Assembly (NCBI GenBank): GCA_946183755.1
Contig: CAMHCZ010000018.1
Coordinates: forward strand, 1-17,420
DNA length: 17,420 bases
Source of the DNA: an uncultured bacterium
GTDB lineage: Bacteria > Bacteroidota > Bacteroidia > Bacteroidales > Paludibacteraceae
Direction of reading: 5' to 3'
Position numbers and translations under genes: made by a program. The notes under the pieces were generated by a model. That model was not told the origin of the DNA. It did not search any database and saw nothing but the letters and a program-made list of their open reading frames with translations. The first letter of the stretch is position 1. Every line of letters begins with the position of its first letter. This document shows positions 12,863 to 17,420 of this stretch, in pieces.

Positions 12863-14935
12863 CCTCATATACATTCCATTTTCATAAATGCTCCAAATGC
12901 GTTTACCGTCCTTTCCGCCCAACTCCTTGAACTTTTCCGACATCTTCTTGCTCACCGACGACGCGAGCACCACTTCGTCGAAACGGAACAGACGAGTCAA
13001 ATCCTCGTAATAAACCCTCGTGCCGCCGCCTATCACAACGACATCCACACTCAACGGCTCGGCTATCTTGCGCCGCAGATTGACTCCCGGCGGCAGTATA
13101 GCCACCCTCAACTCGCCGCAACGGACTATCCGCATCTGGCCGTCCAGTTCTTCTGTCTGCGGCTCGTCGAGCGACCTCTGCAGCCACCAGCAAGCGAGAT
13201 GTTTCTCCGCTGTCAGGTCGGTCGTGTACAAGGTGTGGGAGAATCCGCTCGCATACTCTAAGGAAAGGTTTTTCCTTCCCTTCTGGTCATAGACGACGAA
13301 GAACTCCTGCTTCGACATCTCATAATGCCGCACTGCCCTCACCGACAAGAATAACAACAGCACAGCCAACGAAACTGTGACATAAGCCAGCCGCCTCTTG
13401 ACTAACGATAGCCAAAGCAGAATCACAACCAAGAGCAGCATAACGGCGTCCAACTCCGTCACCCAAGTCTTCAGCACCGAATGAGGGAGACTGCCTATCG
13501 CCGATATGAACGAGTTCTGCAGACCGATGAGCCACGATAGCGCAATAGCCATAAACGACGACAGCACCGGCACCCAATTGAAGATAAGCAGCATGGCAGC
13601 CACCCAGATAATCGCTGTCGCGAGAGGAATGGCGGCATAATTAGCAAGCAGGAAATAGACACTGAACTTGTGGAAATAATACAGCGACAAAGGCAACGTG
13701 CCGACTTGCGCCGCGACGGACATTGCCGCCAAGTCCCACGCCCACAGTGCCAGCACCTTATGCGGAGTGCGCCGCCAGCTGACTCTGTGCCAGCCTTTAC
13801 GGTCGCGCAGCACGTCGGAGATAGGCTTGAAGAACATGAATATGCCCAGAACAGCCGAATAACTCAACTGGAAGCCAATGTCGTAAAGATTGTCGGGATT
13901 GATGATAAGCAATACAAACGCTGAAAGGAACAGTGTGTTGAGCATGACCGGCCTGCGGTCTATGACATAACCGAGCAGTATGACTGAAAGCATGAACGAG
14001 GCGCGTGTGACCGACGGAGAAAGTCCTGTCACAAAGGCGTACGCCCATATCGCCACGATTATGACAACCGACTTGAATCTGCGCTGCGCTCCTTGGTTTG
14101 TGAAGAAACCGAGCATGAAGGCGATTATGGCGAACACGATGCCCACGTGCAGACCGCTCACCGCCAGAATGTGCATTACGCCGGCGTCGGAGTAGGTCTG
14201 CCTTATGTCGTCCGACAAATCCTCCTTGAAACCGAGTGTCAAGGCACTGGCTATGGCAAGCTCATCGCCAGTCAAGCCGAATCTCTCGTATATGCCGATG
14301 AGTCTGGCACGGCTGTCCCACGCCATTTGCCTTATGCTGAACGACTGGTTTCTGCCTACAAGCGCAAAGTGCAGCGAGTCGCAATAGCCGGTGCCGCCGA
14401 TTCCTTTGTGACGGAGATATTCGCTGTAGTCCGGCTCGGCTGGGAACTGCGGCGACGGTTTTGAAAACGCACCGCAGAAGAGGATTGTGTCGCCTATGCG
14501 CAGGCTTCTCGCCAACTCGTTTTTCTGCAGATAGACTATCACCTTGCCTCTTGACGGGCTGACGCTCTGGCTGTCGCATGAGAACGCCATGATTTCCGTC
14601 TCCACGCCGAAGGAGCGTTCCTTCTCCGACAGCATCGACGTGACAACAAGCTCATAAACGCCCTTCCGCCCTTCGTCAGCAAGCTGCGTGTGCGTACCTC
14701 GGCTGTTTTTCAGAAACATGCCTATTGACACAAACACAAAAAGGACAGCAACATTAGCCACCGTCCTTCTGATTTCATAATGGTTCTGCGATAAATTGAC
14801 AAACGAGGATATGACAAGCGACAGCAGCGCCACCGCTCCTATCCATGCCGCAAGCATGAATCCGGCCCCATTCTCAGCCGCCAAGATTCCAACAATCAGC
14901 GCTACGCACGGCCCCAAGAACGGAATCTTTCTCAT
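12854..14935 (-). CDS. comEC: ComEC/Rec2 family DNA-uptake channel protein
   Basis: The protein has 693 residues and is an integral inner-membrane protein. The N-terminus (MRKIPFLGPCVALIVGILAAENG) begins with two or three helices, followed by a soluble DUF4131-type domain (about 75-200) with FCGAFSKPSPQFPAEPDYSEYL. The Competence domain (PF03772, about 225-510) has ALTLGFKEDLSDDIRQTYSDAG, the hallmark HILAVSGLHVGI and GLSPSVTRASFML, then many helices. ComEC proteins pass single-stranded DNA into the cytosol in competent cells. The last ~160 residues correspond in place to the metallo-beta-lactamase-like domain, but I find no HxHxDH motif. Only VDVVVIGGG and a terminal WSIYENGMYMRCE remain, so it appears catalytically degenerate. 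Its start lies 15 nt after rpe, so it is in the nadK-fmt-rpe-comEC run. Confidence 0.94.
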   Translation of the reverse strand: MRKIPFLGPCVALIVGILAAENGAGFMLAAWIGAVALLSLVISSFVNLSQNHYEIRRTVANVAVLFVFVSIGMFLKNSRGTHTQLADEGRKGVYELVVTSMLSEKERSFGVETEIMAFSCDSQSVSPSRGKVIVYLQKNELARSLRIGDTILFCGAFSKPSPQFPAEPDYSEYLRHKGIGGTGYCDSLHFALVGRNQSFSIRQMAWDSRARLIGIYERFGLTGDELAIASALTLGFKEDLSDDIRQTYSDAGVMHILAVSGLHVGIVFAIIAFMLGFFTNQGAQRRFKSVVIIVAIWAYAFVTGLSPSVTRASFMLSVILLGYVIDRRPVMLNTLFLSAFVLLIINPDNLYDIGFQLSYSAVLGIFMFFKPISDVLRDRKGWHRVSWRRTPHKVLALWAWDLAAMSVAAQVGTLPLSLYYFHKFSVYFLLANYAAIPLATAIIWVAAMLLIFNWVPVLSSFMAIALSWLIGLQNSFISAIGSLPHSVLKTWVTELDAVMLLLVVILLWLSLVKRRLAYVTVSLAVLLLFLSVRAVRHYEMSKQEFFVVYDQKGRKNLSLEYASGFSHTLYTTDLTAEKHLACWWLQRSLDEPQTEELDGQMRIVRCGELRVAILPPGVNLRRKIAEPLSVDVVVIGGGTRVYYEDLTRLFRFDEVVLASSVSKKMSEKFKELGGKDGKRIWSIYENGMYMRCE

Positions 14936-14950
14936 CCTCCTGCGAAAGGA

Positions 14951-15595
14951 TTATATGGACTTCATCTCCTGGATAACCGCCTTCGGGTCTGCTGCGCCGA
15001 ATATCGAGCTTCCAGCCACCACAGCGTCCGCTCCAGCGTTCTTCAGCAGCACCGCGTTCTGGGCATTCACGCCGCCGTCTATTTCTATCAGGCAGTCGCT
15101 GCCACTTTTCTCAACGAGCTCTTTCAGACGACTGACTTTCTCGTAAGTATGCTCTATGAATTTCTGGCCTCCGTAGCCTGGGTTCACCGACATGAGCAGC
15201 ACCATGTCAAGGTCACCGATTATATCCTCGAGCACAGACACCGGCGTGTGCGGATTCAGTGTCACAGCCGCCTTCATGTGCTCAGCCTTTATGCTCTGTA
15301 TCGTTCTGTGGAGATGCGTGCACGCCTCGTAATGCACATTGAGGATGTCGGCGCCAGCCTCCTTGAACCGCTTCACATATCTGTCCGGATCGACTATCAT
15401 CAGGTGAACGTCCAGCGGCTTGTAGCTTTTCTGCTTCAGAGTGCTCATGACCGGGAATCCGAATGAGATGTTCGGCACGAACACGCCGTCCATTACATCG
15501 ACATGAATCCAGTCCGCCTCGCTGGCGTTCAGCATTTCTATTTCCTCGTTCAGTCTGCCGAAGTCAGCAGACAGCAATGATGGTGATACTATCAT
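14951..15595 (-). CDS. rpe: Ribulose-phosphate 3-epimerase
   Basis: The protein has 214 residues, normal for the family, a (beta/alpha)8 barrel that interconverts ribulose 5-phosphate and xylulose 5-phosphate in the pentose phosphate pathway. Metal and catalytic residues are all visible: S6 (SPSLLSADF), H31 and D33 (WIHVDVMDGVFVPN), H64 (LDVHLMI) and D173 (IEIDGGVN). The phosphate-binding loops are VNPGYGGQKF (138-146) and VAGSSIFG near residue 195. The start MIVSPSLLSADF is at the standard position. It is 27 nt downstream of fmt and 15 nt upstream of comEC, and no promoter box is evident in either gap, so it is likely transcribed from upstream with them. Confidence 0.97.
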   Translation of the reverse strand: MIVSPSLLSADFGRLNEEIEMLNASEADWIHVDVMDGVFVPNISFGFPVMSTLKQKSYKPLDVHLMIVDPDRYVKRFKEAGADILNVHYEACTHLHRTIQSIKAEHMKAAVTLNPHTPVSVLEDIIGDLDMVLLMSVNPGYGGQKFIEHTYEKVSRLKELVEKSGSDCLIEIDGGVNAQNAVLLKNAGADAVVAGSSIFGAADPKAVIQEMKSI

Positions 15596-15622
15596 GATAT
15601 GTTTTGTTTTATGTTTTCTTAT

Positions 15623-16582
15623 TTATAAGACAATCTTCTCTGCTTCTATCTTCATTCCGCAGAGCATCTCCTGCACGGTCATCCTTCTTTTGCCGCTCAG
15701 CTGCACGCTCTTAAGTTTCAAATAACCGTCTGCGCAAGCCACTTTCAGAGTCTTCTTGCCGTCAGAAATTATCGTTCCTGGCTTTTCCTGATGGCTGACC
15801 ACTTCCGCCTCAGTCTCGTAAACTTTGAGATTTCTTCTTTCGCCCGACTCGTTTTCAAGCTCCAGCCATGCCGCAGGATATGGCGACAGTCCTCTCACGA
15901 GGTTATGCAGTTGCTCCGCTTTTTTGCTGAAGTCCAGTCGGCATGTCTCCTTGAAAATCTTTGGCGCAGGGCGCAACTCCTCGCTTGACTCCTGAGGAAG
16001 CGTCTTCACGTTGCCTTCCGCTATCAAATCCACAGTCTTGGTCACCAGTCTGGCTCCGATTTCCATCAGACGGTCATAGACTGTTCCGATATTATCCTCC
16101 GGCGCGATAGGTGTTTTTTCCTGAAGGATTATGTTGCCTGTGTCTATCTCGTGCTTAAGCATAAACGTAGTCACGCCTGTTTCCTTGTCGCCGTTTATTA
16201 TCGCCCAGTTGATAGGCGCAGCGCCTCTGTACTGAGGCAGCAGCGAGCCGTGAAGGTTGAATGTGCCCATCGGCGGCATGCTCCAGACAATCTCCGGCAA
16301 CATCCTGAACGCCACGACTATCTGCAAGTCGGCGTTGAGCGCTTTCAGTTCGTTTATGAACGCTTCGTCCTTCAGTTTTTCCGGCTGCATGAGCTTCAGA
16401 CCTTTCTCCAAGGCGTACTGCTTCACTGCCGAATACTGTATCTTGTGACCGCGTCCTGCCGGCTTGTCTGGCATGGTTACCACGCCGACCACATTATATC
16501 CGCCCTCTACCAACGCCTTCAAGCTGCCCACGGCGAACTCCGGCGTTCCCATAAATACAATCCTTATGTCCTTGCTGTTCAT
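15623..16582 (-). CDS. fmt: Methionyl-tRNA formyltransferase
   Basis: The protein has 319 residues and formylates Met-tRNAfMet with 10-formyl-tetrahydrofolate for translation initiation. The N-terminal formyltransferase domain (1-~190) has IRIVFMGTPEFAV, MPDKPAGRGH (the tRNA-contacting loop), and the catalytic NLHGSLLPQYRGAAPI with N109 and H111. D147 in KHEIDTGNI completes the triad. The C-terminal OB-like domain (about 210-310) starts at PAPKIFKETCRLDFSKKAEQLHNLVRGLSPYPAAW and ends with KRRMTVQEML. All expected residues are present. It begins 9 nt after the nadK stop and precedes rpe by 27 nt. The pairing with rpe and comEC appears to be operon packing rather than a shared pathway. Confidence 0.97.
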   Translation of the reverse strand: MNSKDIRIVFMGTPEFAVGSLKALVEGGYNVVGVVTMPDKPAGRGHKIQYSAVKQYALEKGLKLMQPEKLKDEAFINELKALNADLQIVVAFRMLPEIVWSMPPMGTFNLHGSLLPQYRGAAPINWAIINGDKETGVTTFMLKHEIDTGNIILQEKTPIAPEDNIGTVYDRLMEIGARLVTKTVDLIAEGNVKTLPQESSEELRPAPKIFKETCRLDFSKKAEQLHNLVRGLSPYPAAWLELENESGERRNLKVYETEAEVVSHQEKPGTIISDGKKTLKVACADGYLKLKSVQLSGKRRMTVQEMLCGMKIEAEKIVL

Positions 16583-16591
16583 TTTTTCTCT

Positions 16592-17420
16592 CTATTTCAA
16601 TGCTGGTCTTTTGTCCACGCCCCACATCAACTTGCTTTTCAGCGTGTTCAGGAACGAGCCTTCATGCTGCTTTATTACCTTCACTACATGCTTCGCCTTG
16701 CTTATCTTAAGCTCTACACATTCCTTGAAAAGCTCCGAACGGCCGTCGATTGAGCAAAGGAACGAGTTTGTGCGGCTTGTCACTCTCAATTTCAGCACGC
16801 TGTCGTCGGTCACGACAAGAGGACGTATCGTCAGCGAGTGCGGAGCCACAGGCGTCAGAATGATGTTGTGCGCATCCGGCATAACAAGCGGTCCACCGTT
16901 GCTCATGGAATATGCCGTAGAGCCGGTCGGAGTGGCGATTATCAGTCCGTCGGCTTGATAATCCACAAGGTGCTGATCGTCGAGCGTGGTCTGTATGGTT
17001 ATCATGCTGGAGCTGTCCTGCTTCAGCACGGCGATTTCGTTCAGCGCCACCATTCTTCCATCGAACTTGTTGCTGCATCCGCAGTCGAGTTCAAGAGCTG
17101 TATGCTCCTCCACCACATAGTCGCCGTCGAGTATCCTGCCGAGAGGGCCCACGATGTCGGTGCTGGCTATGTCCGCCAGGAATCCGAGTCGTCCTGTGTT
17201 TATACCAATTATCGGAATCTCCTTGCTACCGACGAGCGAGGCTGTCTTCAGGAACGTGCCGTCGCCACCCAAGCTTATCGCCATGTCGGCGGCCACGTCG
17301 CAGCCATTGACTTTCTCCACGTCGTCAAACTTGATTTCAAGCTGTCTTTCCACGAAATCATAAAAACCGCTCTCCATGGAGACCTTGACGCCTCTCTGCC
17401 TCAACACATCAAGCAGAAGA
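16592..17420 (-). CDS. nadK: NAD kinase (5' end cut off by the window edge)
   Basis: The frame stays open to the right edge. The visible residues begin LLLDVLRQRGVKV, which is the usual first helix of NAD kinase after about 20-25 missing residues. A GTG at 17407 is open but is internal to that helix, so it is not the true start. The enzyme phosphorylates NAD to NADP using ATP, in the cytosol. Visible family motifs are the nucleotide-binding ISLGGDGTFLKTA, INTGRLGFLADI, the NE/D-type LNEIAVLK, and DGLIIATPTGSTAYSMSNGGPLVMP, which binds NAD and the diphosphate. The C-terminal beta region has LTPVAPHSLTIRPLVV. It is the first visible gene of the minus-strand run nadK-fmt-rpe-comEC, with 9 nt between its stop and fmt. 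Confidence 0.96.
   Translation of the reverse strand, partial: LLLDVLRQRGVKVSMESGFYDFVERQLEIKFDDVEKVNGCDVAADMAISLGGDGTFLKTASLVGSKEIPIIGINTGRLGFLADIASTDIVGPLGRILDGDYVVEEHTALELDCGCSNKFDGRMVALNEIAVLKQDSSSMITIQTTLDDQHLVDYQADGLIIATPTGSTAYSMSNGGPLVMPDAHNIILTPVAPHSLTIRPLVVTDDSVLKLRVTSRTNSFLCSIDGRSELFKECVELKISKAKHVVKVIKQHEGSFLNTLKSKLMWGVDKRPALK

Noticed and set aside
12785..13261. A plus-strand frame starting in the comEC/nrnA gap
   Set aside because: It continues antisense through the comEC 3' end, has no promoter or motif, and looks fortuitous.
17405..17407. GTG as the start of nadK
   Set aside because: The frame stays open to the window edge, and the residues before it (LLLDV) continue the conserved first helix of NAD kinase, so the true start is outside the window.
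1..17420. tRNA, rRNA, CRISPR array, insertion sequence, toxin-antitoxin or phage-defence genes
   Set aside because: I looked through the gaps and frames and found no cloverleaf, no regularly spaced direct repeats, no transposase or integrase motifs, and no defence-type domains.

Overview
The window looks like ordinary chromosome from a member of the Bacteroidota, most likely order Bacteroidales. The clues are a DUF3108 protein, a putative Bacteroidota-type -7 promoter box (TAnnTTTG) upstream of several genes, little use of Shine-Dalgarno sites, and the order nrnA / ApgM-type phosphomutase / threonine synthase. I cannot place the genus. Coding density is very high. No stretch over 300 bases lacks a gene, and I see no rRNA, tRNA, insertion sequence, CRISPR array or phage gene.

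Left part, 1-2793: the 3' end of an unidentified lysine-tailed protein, an exported DUF3108 protein closed by a strong hairpin terminator, and an integral-membrane acyltransferase. The acyltransferase converges on a ComF-type phosphoribosyltransferase gene.

Middle, 2821-8181: a divergent promoter palindrome drives (by inference) a compact plus-strand cell-surface glycan operon of five genes. They are a FemAB/GNAT-like acyltransferase, a family 4 glycosyltransferase, a protein resembling GT-B fucosyltransferases, a Wzx-type flippase and a family 2 glycosyltransferase. The genes overlap or abut at every junction (24-nt overlap or TAATG, ATGA, 10-nt overlap with a GTG start, 1-nt gap), so they are probably co-translated. 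The operon builds and flips a lipid-linked oligosaccharide. No polymerase, initiating phosphoglycosyltransferase or nucleotide-sugar pathway gene is present, so those functions must lie elsewhere. Base composition falls sharply through the flippase into the last glycosyltransferase, suggesting the cassette is a mosaic.

Right part, 8184 to the right edge, all minus strand. Reading in the direction of transcription it runs nadK (5' end cut off), fmt, rpe, comEC, then a 154-nt gap with a likely promoter, then an nrnA-type DHH phosphoesterase, an ApgM-type enzyme that is a candidate homoserine kinase, thrC, a terminator and a SAM-dependent methyltransferase. These are housekeeping genes for NADP synthesis, initiator-tRNA formylation, the pentose phosphate pathway, DNA uptake, nanoRNA/pAp breakdown and threonine synthesis. 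The methyltransferase converges on the glycan operon with only 2 nt between stop codons.

I see no clear new defence or mobile system. The points most worth following are the ApgM/thrC pairing as a non-canonical threonine pathway, the fucosyltransferase-like protein in the glycan operon, a ComEC whose C-terminal domain has lost the metallo-beta-lactamase metal ligands, and two inverted repeats at gene boundaries (2821-2841 and 12820-12862).
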